Positions 9,374 to 17,200 of a stretch of 64,000 nucleotides of DNA are shown in pieces. A program made the position numbers and the translations under genes. Position 1 is the first letter of the stretch. Each line of letters starts with the position of its first letter. The stretch spans positions 62,001 to 126,000 of the forward strand of contig JASLKK010000004.1 of assembly GCA_030747595.1 (NCBI GenBank), in the 5' to 3' direction. Below the pieces are notes generated by a model, which worked only from the letters and a program-made list of their open reading frames with translations, did no database searches and had not been told where the DNA came from. This DNA is from Acidimicrobiales bacterium (GTDB lineage: Bacteria > Actinomycetota > Acidimicrobiia > Acidimicrobiales > MedAcidi-G1).

Positions 9374-9481
9374 ATGGAGCGCCATCTGATGGTCCAGACC
9401 GTCGAGTTGCTGGCGCTCCGGGGATACATCGACTTCACGTACGCCGGTAGGTTCGTCTACGTATGTCGGTCGATCAGATGA
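9374..9481 (+). CDS. Possible 35-residue protein coupled to the DsbB-like gene
   Basis: A short ORF from ATG 9374 (or 9389) whose TGA at 9479-9481 overlaps an ATG at 9478 in the arrangement ATGA. The peptide contains MVQTVELLALRGYIDFTYAG. Most neighbouring co-directional genes here use the same overlap, which favours a translated leader or small protein. No family recognised. Confidence 0.35.
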   Translation: MERHLMVQTVELLALRGYIDFTYAGRFVYVCRSIR

Positions 9482-10047
9482 GCCTGTTCACGGCGCTCCT
9501 GGCGTTGGTTGCCGCAGCGGTGGCCTTGGTAGGGGTGGTTCTGTTGACCACCGCTGCCGGCCGGGTGGTACTCGTAGGGTTTCGAACAGACGCCCGACGG
9601 CTGGCTTTTTCGGTGGCCGGCGTCTCAACCGCGGCCAGTCTCTGGTTCTCCGAGGTCGGCGGCTTCATCCCCTGTGAACTCTGCTGGTATCAGCGGATCC
9701 TCATGTACCCGCTGGTCCTGGTCCTGGGTGCAACCGTCTGGGGAGGTGACGATCTTCTACGTTGGAGGGTCCTCCCGTTCTCGCTCCTCGGGGTGGCCGT
9801 GTCGGGCTACCACGTGCAGTTGCAGTGGTTTCCCGACCAGGCGTCCTCCTGTGAGGTGGCGACACCGTGCACCCAGCAGTGGGTCGACGAGTTCGGCTTC
9901 GTGTCGATCCCCGTGATGGCGTTCTTCGGTTTCGCTGCCATCACGGTGCTCGTGCTGGCCGCCACTGTTCGCGAGGATGCGGGCCTTCCGGACGGCCCGC
10001 GTGCTGGCCGGGACGTGGATTTCGTCACTTCGAAAGAGCGACCATGA
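9478..10047 (+). CDS. Disulfide bond formation protein, DsbB/BdbC-like
   Basis: Integral membrane thiol oxidoreductase that reoxidises a DsbA-like partner and passes electrons to quinone. From ATG 9478 the 189-residue protein has about four hydrophobic segments (near 5-25, 44-60, 74-90 and 142-162). It has the two DsbB-type Cys pairs, C66-C69 in PCELCWYQR and C125/C131 in the second outside loop. An ATG 15 bp earlier is possible, but 9478 forms an ATGA overlap with a small upstream ORF. The 3' end overlaps the next thioredoxin-fold gene by ATGA, as expected for a partner pair. Confidence 0.88.
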   Translation: MSLFTALLALVAAAVALVGVVLLTTAAGRVVLVGFRTDARRLAFSVAGVSTAASLWFSEVGGFIPCELCWYQRILMYPLVLVLGATVWGGDDLLRWRVLPFSLLGVAVSGYHVQLQWFPDQASSCEVATPCTQQWVDEFGFVSIPVMAFFGFAAITVLVLAATVREDAGLPDGPRAGRDVDFVTSKERP

Positions 10048-10709
10048 CCGACAAGATGACTAGTGGCGGAGGTCAGGGACGGACCATCGCGTACGTGCTG
10101 GTGGGGGCGGTTGCCCTAGCGCTGGTGGCCGCGCTGACCCTCGGGGGAGGCGAGCCGGTCGGTGATCTCGATGGCAATGAGACCGGTCCGGTGGTGGTGG
10201 CAGGCGAAGTCCTGCCCGAGTTTGGCGGCACGTCCGGCGATTCGGCAGTCGGGATGATGGCGCCTGACTTCGACGCCACCTCGTTCGATGGTCGAGAGGT
10301 GCTCATCCGTCCCGGTGAAGGGTCGGGCTACGTGTTGGCCTTCTTCGCCCACTGGTGTCCCCACTGTCAGGACGAGGTCCCCAAGCTCGTCGATTGGATC
10401 GGACGGGGCGGCATTCCCGACGGGGTCGAGGTGGTGGCCGTATCGACAGCGGTATATCTAGAGCGCGGCAACCCGCCACGGGCTTGGTTGGCCGGTGAGG
10501 GTTGGCCGGCCGTCGCGGTGCGAGACGACGACACGGGCACCGTGGCCGACGCGTTCGGGCTTCGGAGTTTCCCGTACTTCGTTGTCGTCGGAACCGACGG
10601 GAAGGTGCGCGGTCGGATCAGCGGAGGGCTGGCTCTTGAGGACTGGAACTGGGCGCTCGACCAGGCGGGGCGTTCAGGTGCAGTGCGCACTGGCTCCGGC
10701 TCCGCCTGA
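10044..10709 (+). CDS. Membrane-anchored thioredoxin-fold protein (TlpA/DsbA-like)
   Basis: A 221-residue protein with an N-terminal membrane anchor at about residues 15-33 and an extracytoplasmic TlpA/AhpC-TSA-like domain. The active site is WCPHC at 104-108, and a cis-Pro loop lies at SFPYFVVV near 178. It is a thiol-disulfide oxidoreductase, most likely the DsbA partner of the overlapping DsbB-like gene. The CPHC active site is that of DsbA and is unusual for reductive TlpA proteins, supporting an oxidising role. Confidence 0.88.
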   Translation: MTDKMTSGGGQGRTIAYVLVGAVALALVAALTLGGGEPVGDLDGNETGPVVVAGEVLPEFGGTSGDSAVGMMAPDFDATSFDGREVLIRPGEGSGYVLAFFAHWCPHCQDEVPKLVDWIGRGGIPDGVEVVAVSTAVYLERGNPPRAWLAGEGWPAVAVRDDDTGTVADAFGLRSFPYFVVVGTDGKVRGRISGGLALEDWNWALDQAGRSGAVRTGSGSA

Positions 10710-10839
10710 GTAGGGGACCAGAGAGGCGACGGCCGGCTCGGGACGCTGGCTGCCTGTCTAGACCTGGCGTTGGTGACGGTGAGAGTCGCGCCTTGCGTTA
10801 ACTACATGAGCCCTAACTGAGGTTTGGATGGGTCCGAAC

Positions 10840-11256
10840 CTACGAGCGGGGTGAGGGGATCACCCTGCCGGTCGCCAATTCCCCCAGGATCCAGCGCGTT
10901 GCCGGGGAGTAGACGTCGATAAACACCGCCTCCTCTTCGCCCAAGATCTCGCCCCCGTGAGGTACGCCCGAAGGGGCGTACCAGCCGTCGCCCGGTCCAA
11001 TCTCCCGGCTTTCCTCTCCCACGGTCAGCCGCATCCGGCCGGACAGCAGCAAGCTGAACTGCTCATGGGGATGACTGTGCATCTCGTAGGTCGAACCCGG
11101 CGCGTAGGCGGCCCGGATTAGGTGCATGTGCTCGCCGGTGACTATCTGTGCATCAAGCCCGTCGTCGTCCCAGCGCACCGTGTCGACCTCATCCCAACGA
11201 AAGATGCGCCGTGTGAAGATCTCGACACCATGCTCGTTTGTGAGTGATTCGCTCAT
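10840..11256 (-). CDS. Cupin domain protein
   Basis: A 138-residue single cupin. Motif 1 is about residues 56-70 (YEMHSHPHEQFSLLLSG, metal ligands H and E) and motif 2 is GDGWYAPSGVPHGG near 88-101, whose His completes the metal site. The ATG at 11256 is chosen because AGAGAGG lies 7 nt upstream, one of the better ribosome-binding sites in the window. It may bind or convert a small metabolite, and no enzyme activity can be read. It lies at the left side of the accessory block and is followed on the same strand, 130 bp upstream, by a VOC protein. Confidence 0.82.
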   Translation of the reverse strand: MSESLTNEHGVEIFTRRIFRWDEVDTVRWDDDGLDAQIVTGEHMHLIRAAYAPGSTYEMHSHPHEQFSLLLSGRMRLTVGEESREIGPGDGWYAPSGVPHGGEILGEEEAVFIDVYSPATRWILGELATGRVIPSPRS

Positions 11257-11386
11257 ACTGATCCTCTCTTTTCCCGTTAACTGACCAGGTCGGCACCGCA
11301 CCTACGAGCCCCAGTTTCGAGTCTGCACCTGATGTAACCCACCCCACCGGCCGGGGCGGCTTCACCTTGGGTCGACTGCAGGAGGC

Positions 11387-12043
11387 TCAATGGGTGCGAC
11401 CGAACTGCAAGCGGGAAGTCGCATTTGTGGTCGCGAGCACCACTTCACCTCGAGGGGAGTCAATCGTGACGAATATTCCCGGTGGCCCTTCAGATACTGC
11501 GATGTCGAGATCGATGGCACGCAGGGTGCCTGCGAGATCATCGGCGTCGGGCGTTGTGATGGCTAACGCCCTGAGCTCACCCCCGACGGGATTGGTGTCC
11601 TTCGGATTGGCACACTCGAGCCAATCGATGAAAAACGGTAAGCGCCCACCGTGTGGACTTCCGATAGGGAACAACAGATCCCACACAAGGAGTTCACCTG
11701 ATTGCGTCGTGCGCTGGGTGCGATTGGGACCCTGACTCGATACGCCGGCTAGTTCCAGTGCCTTGGCTATGGCGTTGAGATCACCTTCGGCCACCCAGGT
11801 GACCATTCCGCCACTCGTCAAGTTGGCGAACTGTGCGCCGGAGTTGCCTTCCTGAGACTGTGCCGGGTCAGGTGCGATGATCTCGAGATAGGTGGAGCCC
11901 AGGGACAGAAGTGCGTTGCGAGTTCCGAGACCCACATGCTCTCCTCCGTAAGCCGCTGCTACCCCGAACGTGTCCGCTGCCCACTCGATGCCTTCGTCTA
12001 GCGATGCCACGGCGTACATGAAGTGATCGATCCGCGTGGTCAA
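11387..12043 (-). CDS. VOC/glyoxalase-like domain protein
   Basis: A 218-residue protein with the N-terminal glyoxalase-like signature TRIDHFMYAVASLDEGIEWAADTFGV followed by a second half (ELRALAITTPDADDLAGTL), the layout of two-module glyoxalase_3 proteins. I chose TTG 12043 as start because GAGGGGG lies 9 nt upstream on the minus strand. In-frame GTG 12052 and TTG 12067 sit on top of or before that purine run. Function unknown; the family includes dioxygenases, lyases and binding proteins. Base composition is slightly more A/T-rich than the flanking core genes. Confidence 0.75.
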   Translation of the reverse strand: MTTRIDHFMYAVASLDEGIEWAADTFGVAAAYGGEHVGLGTRNALLSLGSTYLEIIAPDPAQSQEGNSGAQFANLTSGGMVTWVAEGDLNAIAKALELAGVSSQGPNRTQRTTQSGELLVWDLLFPIGSPHGGRLPFFIDWLECANPKDTNPVGGELRALAITTPDADDLAGTLRAIDLDIAVSEGPPGIFVTIDSPRGEVVLATTNATSRLQFGRTH

Positions 12044-12093
12044 GATGCTCACCCCCTCTGCCGGCAACGCATCCTTGCAGTCCTCGAGAGAAA

Positions 12094-12110
12094 GAAACTG
12101 CGAACACGTG
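12094..12110 (+). repeat. 17-bp direct repeat, left copy
   Basis: GAAACTGCGAACACGTG occurs here and again exactly at 20654-20670, with a 14-bp partial copy at 20678-20691 next to the tmRNA 3' end. The copies bracket the ZIP-to-hydrolase gene block. This could mark an integration duplication or a shared regulatory element (it ends in the palindrome CACGTG). Confidence 0.7.
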
Positions 12111-12127
12111 TGGAAATAGGAATGGTT

Positions 12128-12144
12128 CTCATTAGTATGAGTTG
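12128..12144 (+). promoter_or_regulatory. Leaderless promoter with overlapping inverted repeat, ZIP gene
   Basis: TAGTAT at 12133-12138 lies 6 nt before ATG 12145. It sits inside an inverted repeat CTCAT (12128-12132), TAGT, ATGAG (12137-12141). A protein bound there would cover the -10 element, so metal-dependent repression is plausible. It does not match the actinobacterial Zur consensus that I know. Confidence 0.45.
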
Positions 12145-13128
12145 ATGGAAATCTTCTACCTAGTCCTACTCATCGTTGTGGTTTCTCTTGGTCCTGGGCT
12201 ACTGCCCCAGGTGTTCGTCAACAGGGTCTCATCTCAAGGGCTTGCAGACCTGACTGGCTTCGCGTCCGGGCTCTTGTTGGTTTCGGCGTTTGTAGTCGTA
12301 GTCCCTGAGGGCTTTCATACCGCTGCTGAAAGCGGTGGCGGGTTCGCGTTCGATCCCGTGGTCCTTGGTCTTGCTGGTTTGGCGGGATTCAGCTTGCTGT
12401 TGGTGTTAGAAGGCTGGGGAATCGGTCACGCTGTTCACGAGGAGCATCACGACCACGAAAGCGGTCACGGCCACGAGCATGTACATCATCCGTACTCATC
12501 AGGAGTCGTTGCACTAGGGCTGTCGGTCCACGCTTTGGCAGATGGCCTTGCTATCGGAGCGGCCGCAACATCTGGCGAAACATCGTTCTCGCTGCTCGTA
12601 GCGTTTGCGGTGATCGTTCACCGCGTGCCGGCCGCCCTCAGCCTTGGAATCTTCCTGCTACATCAACCGGGGGGTAGGAGAGCAGCCATAAAGGGGCTTT
12701 TGTTATTCACTCTCGCCACGCCCGTGGCCATCGTCCTGTCATACCTGGTGCTCGACGGCGCTGATAAGTCAGTTCTGGCCCTCGTGTTGCTTTTCTCGGC
12801 TGGGACCTTCGTCTACGTAGCAACGGTCGACACTCTCCCGGCTATACACAATCTGACGACTGGTCGGCGGTCAGTGCGCAACGTGCTGTCAAGTGCGGCA
12901 GCGTTCTCCATGCTTCTGATAGTGCTGAATAGCGCTGGGATCTTGGAGCATGGCCATCATGAGATCGACGGTCATCACGATGATGGTCACGTAGGTCATC
13001 ACGATGATGGTCACGATGATGGTCACGATGATGGTCACGATGATGGTCACGACGATGGTCACGACGATGGTCACGACGATGGTCACGACGATGGTCACGA
13101 CGATGCCCACGCAGAAGACAGCCGTTGA
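12145..13128 (+). CDS. ZIP-family metal transporter with His/Asp-rich repeat tail
   Basis: Predicted inner-membrane importer for zinc or another divalent metal. The 327-residue protein has about eight hydrophobic helices. The usual His-rich cytoplasmic loop is at about 96-115 (HEEHHDHESGHGHEHVHH), and the metal-pore helices carry LSVHALADGLAIGAA and VIVHRVPAALSLG. The unusual part is the C-terminus: after residue 270 it is almost only His, Asp and Gly, with eight GHDD units. ATG 12145 is preferred over TTG 12142 because a TAGTAT box lies 6 nt upstream. It lies alone on this strand between divergent and convergent genes. Confidence 0.87.
   Translation: MEIFYLVLLIVVVSLGPGLLPQVFVNRVSSQGLADLTGFASGLLLVSAFVVVVPEGFHTAAESGGGFAFDPVVLGLAGLAGFSLLLVLEGWGIGHAVHEEHHDHESGHGHEHVHHPYSSGVVALGLSVHALADGLAIGAAATSGETSFSLLVAFAVIVHRVPAALSLGIFLLHQPGGRRAAIKGLLLFTLATPVAIVLSYLVLDGADKSVLALVLLFSAGTFVYVATVDTLPAIHNLTTGRRSVRNVLSSAAAFSMLLIVLNSAGILEHGHHEIDGHHDDGHVGHHDDGHDDGHDDGHDDGHDDGHDDGHDDGHDDGHDDAHAEDSR
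13009..13104 (+). repeat. Eight 12-bp tandem repeats encoding GHDD
   Basis: Eight exact-length units of GGTCACGAyGAT in frame within the ZIP gene. The first three use GATGAT for the Asp pair and the last five use GACGAT, which suggests block-wise duplication of units. The repeat number is likely to vary between strains. Confidence 0.9.
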
Positions 13129-13190
13129 CCATCAAGACTCGAGCCGGTAGTTCGTAGCGCGAATCCAACACCAGGGCGTTTAGGCAGTTT

Positions 13191-13223
13191 CGAGAAGGCA
13201 TTGCTCTTGGGGCTGCCTTCTCG
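13191..13223. terminator. Stem-loop after the ZIP gene
   Basis: CGAGAAGGCA at 13191-13200 pairs perfectly with TGCCTTCTCG at 13214-13223 around a 13-nt loop. It lies in the 180-bp gap between the convergent ZIP and ABC permease genes and may serve both. The same 10-nt arms form part of the stem at 20622-20654. Confidence 0.6.
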
Positions 13224-13308
13224 AGTTTCGGTGCCCTATGGCCTCTAGAGGGATCGCGTCGCCGTGGGCAGGGGATTGACCGTCGTCGACTAGGCAATCA
13301 TCCGGTGG

Positions 13309-14109
13309 TCACGCTCCCAGTCGACGCAACTGGTGGGCAGCGAGAGACCCGGCGACAGCCACCATGACACCAAGAGCTACGAGGCCTGGCCACGTCGTCG
13401 ACCAGGTGAGGTCACCCAGGAACCCTTGGCGGGCAAACCGCAGCACGTTGGTGACTGGATTCACTCTGGCGACGGTGTGTAGCCAGCCGTTCATGAAGTG
13501 AATCGGCACCTGGCCGGTGGACAAGAACATCAAGCTGAACCCGCAGACCTGGATCAGGATCATGGAGCGCATTGTGCGAAACCGATAGACGACTGCCAGG
13601 CCGAGAAGGCAGAACGCTGAGGCCATACCCGCCGTAGCCACGTAAACAGTCACCAGGGCAAGCGGTCCGCCGGGCAACCTGAGTCCACCAAGAGCCGAAA
13701 CTAGTAACACGCCTGTAGTCGGAATCGTCGACCTCAGCGCGCTGTAGGCCATCGTCCCAACCAAGATCGGTACTCGGCTGCCAGGAGTCAGCAACAGCCG
13801 ATCAAAGAAGCCGTTCTCAATGTCCTCAGCGGTAGTCGATGCACCACCCACCCCTGCAAACACCGCCCCCTGCATGGCGGCGTATACCGCCATCCAATTG
13901 AAAACATTGTCGGTCCCATAACCCTCGACCCGAGTGAGCGATCCGAATGCGCCTGTGAAGCTGACAACGAAGATCAGCGGCATCAGCAGCACCGGCATGA
14001 TCAAGGTTGGCCGCGCCATGATGCGGCGCATCCCCCGACCGCAGATTGCAGAGGCCACCATGCCGGCGAATCTCAGGTCCGTGGAGTGATCGACCGTGAC
14101 GGCGCTCAC
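13309..14109 (-). CDS. ABC-2 type transporter permease (second of pair)
   Basis: A 266-residue membrane protein of the ABC-2/DrrB type with about six hydrophobic segments and the conserved element DIENGFFDRLLLTPGS in the first cytoplasmic loop. The GTG start at 14109 overlaps the TGA of the preceding permease (GTGA), whereas longer in-frame starts run through that gene. It has the same length as its neighbour and shares the ENGFFDRL motif, so the pair probably arose by duplication and forms a heterodimeric exporter with the ATPase at 14917-15891. Confidence 0.87.
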   Translation of the reverse strand: MSAVTVDHSTDLRFAGMVASAICGRGMRRIMARPTLIMPVLLMPLIFVVSFTGAFGSLTRVEGYGTDNVFNWMAVYAAMQGAVFAGVGGASTTAEDIENGFFDRLLLTPGSRVPILVGTMAYSALRSTIPTTGVLLVSALGGLRLPGGPLALVTVYVATAGMASAFCLLGLAVVYRFRTMRSMILIQVCGFSLMFLSTGQVPIHFMNGWLHTVARVNPVTNVLRFARQGFLGDLTWSTTWPGLVALGVMVAVAGSLAAHQLRRLGA

Positions 14110-14906
14110 GAGGAACCGAGCTTCCGATTCAGGGCGACCACTGCCATCGTCACCGTGGCAACAGAAATCACCAATGGAACGACAAGTGCCTGACCAACGT
14201 CTGCCCACGACCAGCCCTCGAGTATGAGGCGCCTGACCGGGTCGATAATCCAAGTCACCGGGTTTGCTTCGGCCACCTCGCGGAACCAGCCGCTCATCAG
14301 GTTGGTCGGGAAAAACGCCGAGCTCATGAAGATGCTCGTGAATACCAGCGGAAACGTGGCGTTGACGGCCTCCTGGCTGCCCGTGAAGATCGCCAGCATC
14401 TGGCCCAGCCCCCCAATGGCGATGACGAGGAGGACCGCTGCGGCCACCAGCACGACAGCAGCAGCCGGACCACCGGCGATCTCGGCGCCAAACAACAGGA
14501 ATATGGCGATGATGAGAACCCCTTTGACGGCGGCTACTACTACGGCCCCGCCGAGTCGCCCCAACAACAACGGAAGGCGCGTGCAGGGCGAGGCCCGTAG
14601 CCGATCAAAGAAACCGTTTTCGATGTCACGGGCTAGTTCCGTTCCGGCCTCGGTCGCACCGAACGACACTGATTGAACGAGGCTGGCCGGCAGTACGAAG
14701 TCGAGAAACGAGTCGACGGCAGGGAAGCCGGGCAACAGGATGGCGCGGGTGAACTGGTGCGTGTAGACGGCGGCCAGCAGCAGCGGAAACACGATCCCTG
14801 GAACTACGTTGCCGAGCTGGCGCCATTCCGAGACAACGGATCGGCGGGTAAGGGCCAGAGTTTGGGCTCCGGCGAGGCGAAGCCCTGTTGCCGCACCTCC
14901 GCTCAC
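14106..14906 (-). CDS. ABC-2 type transporter permease (first of pair)
   Basis: A 266-residue permease with about six membrane spans, the loop DIENGFFDRLRASPCTRLPLL, and the NPVTWIIDPVRRL segment before the last helix, all typical of daunorubicin-resistance DrrB-like proteins. GTG 14906 lies 10 nt after the ATPase stop and is preferred over an upstream ATG inside that gene. Order ATPase, permease, permease on one strand with overlapping or near-overlapping ends indicates one operon. Confidence 0.87.
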   Translation of the reverse strand: MSGGAATGLRLAGAQTLALTRRSVVSEWRQLGNVVPGIVFPLLLAAVYTHQFTRAILLPGFPAVDSFLDFVLPASLVQSVSFGATEAGTELARDIENGFFDRLRASPCTRLPLLLGRLGGAVVVAAVKGVLIIAIFLLFGAEIAGGPAAAVVLVAAAVLLVIAIGGLGQMLAIFTGSQEAVNATFPLVFTSIFMSSAFFPTNLMSGWFREVAEANPVTWIIDPVRRLILEGWSWADVGQALVVPLVISVATVTMAVVALNRKLGSS

Positions 14907-14916
14907 AGTTGAAGAT

Positions 14917-15891
14917 TCACTTTTCGGCCCCCTCGAGGCGACGGCCGGTCGCGTCGGCGAACACGTCATCAAGACTGGGCAGGTCAAGTTCTAGGTGTGA
15001 AACGGTTACTCCGGCGTCATCTAGGGCCCGAACCACCTCGGCCACCCGTGCAGCACCTCCGTCGAGACCAATGGCGCAGCGACCCTCGAAAGCCGGACGC
15101 TCGGGTCCGAAGCCGATAAGAACGCTCCGAGCCGACTCGAGGAAGACAGGGTCGACGTCCACCCGCAGCGTCGGAGAACCGACCGTCGACTTGAGATCTG
15201 CCGGTGAGCCTTCGCGAACCAGCCGGCCATGGTCGATGATGGCGATCCGGCCGGCCAACTCGTCCGCCTCTTCGAGGTACTGGGTGGTGAGGAAGACCGT
15301 CGTTCCCAACTCGCTGTTGAGCCTGCGCACCTCCTCCCAGAGAGCAAGTCGGCTCGTGGGGTCGAGTCCAGCAGACGGCTCGTCGAGGAAAAGGATGCTG
15401 GGCTCATGCACCAGCGAGAGAGCCAGGTCTAGGCGCCTCCGCATGCCCCCCGAATAGGTGGCCACACGCCGGCTCGCCGCACCCGACAGTCCCACCCTCG
15501 CTAGGAGTTCCGCTCCACGATTCTTGGACTCCGATCGAGAGATGCCGTGGAGCACCGCTTGAAGTCGCATCAATTCGTTCCCCGTCATGAGCGGATCAAT
15601 AGAGGCGTCCTGCAAGGCCACACCGATAATCCGTCGGACAGCGGCGGCCGACTTCTCTACGTCGTGACCGTCGATTCTCGCAGTACCCCCGGTGGGTCGA
15701 AGCAGGGTGGTCAGCATCCGAACGGTGGTCGACTTGCCGGCACCGTTAGGTCCGAGAAAGCCAAAGATCTCACCACGGGCAACGGACAGGTCGATTCCTT
15801 CGACGGCGACCACCTCACCGAAGGTTCTCTTGAGGCCACTTGCCTCAATCACGACGTTGTCCGCCACTCGTAACCCCGTGTTCTCGTCCAT
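14917..15891 (-). CDS. ABC transporter ATP-binding protein, DrrA-like
   Basis: A 324-residue ATPase that would power export by the two permeases downstream. Walker A GPNGAGKST lies at 47-55, the Q-loop is in GVALQDASID near 95, the signature is YSGGMRRRLD near 146, and Walker B is ILFLDEPSAGLD near 166. The roughly 90-residue C-terminal extension with LPSLDDVFADATGR is characteristic of the DrrA/NodI group that exports hydrophobic drugs, lipids or polysaccharide. ATG 15891 has GTAGGAAGAG 6 nt upstream. The cargo is unknown. Confidence 0.92.
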   Translation of the reverse strand: MDENTGLRVADNVVIEASGLKRTFGEVVAVEGIDLSVARGEIFGFLGPNGAGKSTTVRMLTTLLRPTGGTARIDGHDVEKSAAAVRRIIGVALQDASIDPLMTGNELMRLQAVLHGISRSESKNRGAELLARVGLSGAASRRVATYSGGMRRRLDLALSLVHEPSILFLDEPSAGLDPTSRLALWEEVRRLNSELGTTVFLTTQYLEEADELAGRIAIIDHGRLVREGSPADLKSTVGSPTLRVDVDPVFLESARSVLIGFGPERPAFEGRCAIGLDGGAARVAEVVRALDDAGVTVSHLELDLPSLDDVFADATGRRLEGAEK

Positions 15892-16010
15892 ATGCGGCTC
15901 TTCCTACTCGCTGAACCCCACCCCGATGCCAGACGAGCGACGCTCTACTGAGCGGAGTCGTAATATCTCCCTCAAGTCTCACCTTCTTTACCGCTTAATC
16001 CGGAGTCGTC

Positions 16011-16913
16011 GTGTCGCGCTGGGCTGAGAATCTGATGAGGTCGCTGGATGGGCGAGCCACCATGGTCGAAACTGACCTTGGGCCAGTCCAGGTCGCCCGA
16101 GAAGGCGATGGACCCAGAGTGTTGAGCATCCACGGTTCGCCCGGTGGGTTCGACCAGGGCCTGGTCTGGGCCCAACGCCTGCGCACCGGCGGCTGCCAAC
16201 TGATCGCTCCGTCACGACCCGGGTATCTCCGGACACCACTTGATTCCGGTCGAAGTCCGTCCGAACAGGCCGACCTATACGCATCAATGCTCGACGCCCT
16301 CCACATCGACAAGGTGACGATCCTGGGCATCTCGTCAGGCGGCCCGTCGGCAGTCCATTTCGCCGCCCGACATCCAAATAGAACCAAAGCGCTGCTTCTT
16401 GACGCAGCCGTACTGTTGCCGATCTCCCCAGTGAGCAACGCGATCGAGCGAGCGATCTTTGAGTCCGGTGCCGGGGTCTGGCTCTCATGTCAGATAGCGA
16501 AAAGGTGGCCAAGGCTGACGGCGGCATTCGTGGTTGACGTTCTGTCAGCCGGGCTGAGCAAGGACCGCAAACGGGATGCAGTGGATTGGATCACTTCCAG
16601 TCCGGCACGACTCGACTGTGTTGTTGAACTCCCCGCCTCCCTCGCACCGAGGAGATTTCGAAAGTCTGGGCAGAGGAACGATGAATCAAATGAGATCAAC
16701 CTTGAGCCACTCCCCTTCGCCGAGGTGACGGCGCCAACGCTTATCGTCCAAGGCAACAACGATGCCTTTCCTCTCATCGACCACGCCATCAGCGCTGCCA
16801 GCAAGATTCCTGATGCCGAGTTGATGTTCGTCGAAGAGGGCCATCACGGATTGCCTTGGTGTCGACACATTGACGCAGTTGCTCGGCGGCAACTCGAACT
16901 CTCGCTCGCCTAG
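16011..16913 (+). CDS. Alpha/beta hydrolase, paralogue 1
   Basis: A 300-residue hydrolase with LSIHGSPGGFDQGL at about 38-51 (oxyanion region), nucleophile S108 in GISSG, a cap region with WVLS-like helices, and a late GHHGLPW supplying the catalytic His. It is clearly a paralogue of the hydrolase at 19658: both share SRPGYLRTPL, SGRxPxEQADLY and FAARHP, a layout also seen in proline-iminopeptidase-like enzymes. Start is GTG 16011 with GGAG 6 nt upstream. The substrate is unknown. Confidence 0.85.
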   Translation: MSRWAENLMRSLDGRATMVETDLGPVQVAREGDGPRVLSIHGSPGGFDQGLVWAQRLRTGGCQLIAPSRPGYLRTPLDSGRSPSEQADLYASMLDALHIDKVTILGISSGGPSAVHFAARHPNRTKALLLDAAVLLPISPVSNAIERAIFESGAGVWLSCQIAKRWPRLTAAFVVDVLSAGLSKDRKRDAVDWITSSPARLDCVVELPASLAPRRFRKSGQRNDESNEINLEPLPFAEVTAPTLIVQGNNDAFPLIDHAISAASKIPDAELMFVEEGHHGLPWCRHIDAVARRQLELSLA

Positions 16914-16945
16914 TAGGTCTCTATTGACTAGTAGGTCTCTATTGA
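16910..16945 (+). repeat. 18-bp exact tandem duplication at the hydrolase stop
   Basis: CTAGTAGGTCTCTATTGA is repeated twice head to tail (16910-16927 and 16928-16945). The first copy includes the TAG stop of the hydrolase. A recent slippage event is the simplest explanation. Confidence 0.85.
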
Positions 16946-16999
16946 TCGGAACCGAACCTGGACGATGACGATCTAGGCCAAGACCTGGGGCTCTCTAAT

Positions 17000-17200
17000 G
17001 TGCACGTAGAGGCTTTCTGGGTGGCGCTGAACGAGCGCGAAGACACAGCGGACTTGGTCGAGATTACGGCTCTGCTGCGAGTGGCCACCCGTGTAGGGGC
17101 TTCCGAAATATGGTTACCAGCGCAGCTCCCAATAGAACTACCTATAGCGCAGACGTATCTGGGAGGTCGGATCGCGGAACCGAGAGGTGGAGGCCAATGA
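17000..17200 (+). CDS. Possible 66-residue protein before the alcohol dehydrogenase
   Basis: A GTG-initiated frame (17000) with no clear ribosome-binding site whose TGA overlaps the ATG of the next gene (ATGA at 17197-17200). The peptide has a plausible helical segment, ADLVEITALLRVATRVGASE. It could be a small gene or a relic left by insertion and deletion next to the 18-bp duplication. No family recognised. Confidence 0.3.
   Translation: MHVEAFWVALNEREDTADLVEITALLRVATRVGASEIWLPAQLPIELPIAQTYLGGRIAEPRGGGQ

Noticed and set aside
12961-13110. The repeats in the ZIP gene as a CRISPR array
   Set aside because: The units are 12 bp, contiguous and in frame, without spacers, and encode GHDD.
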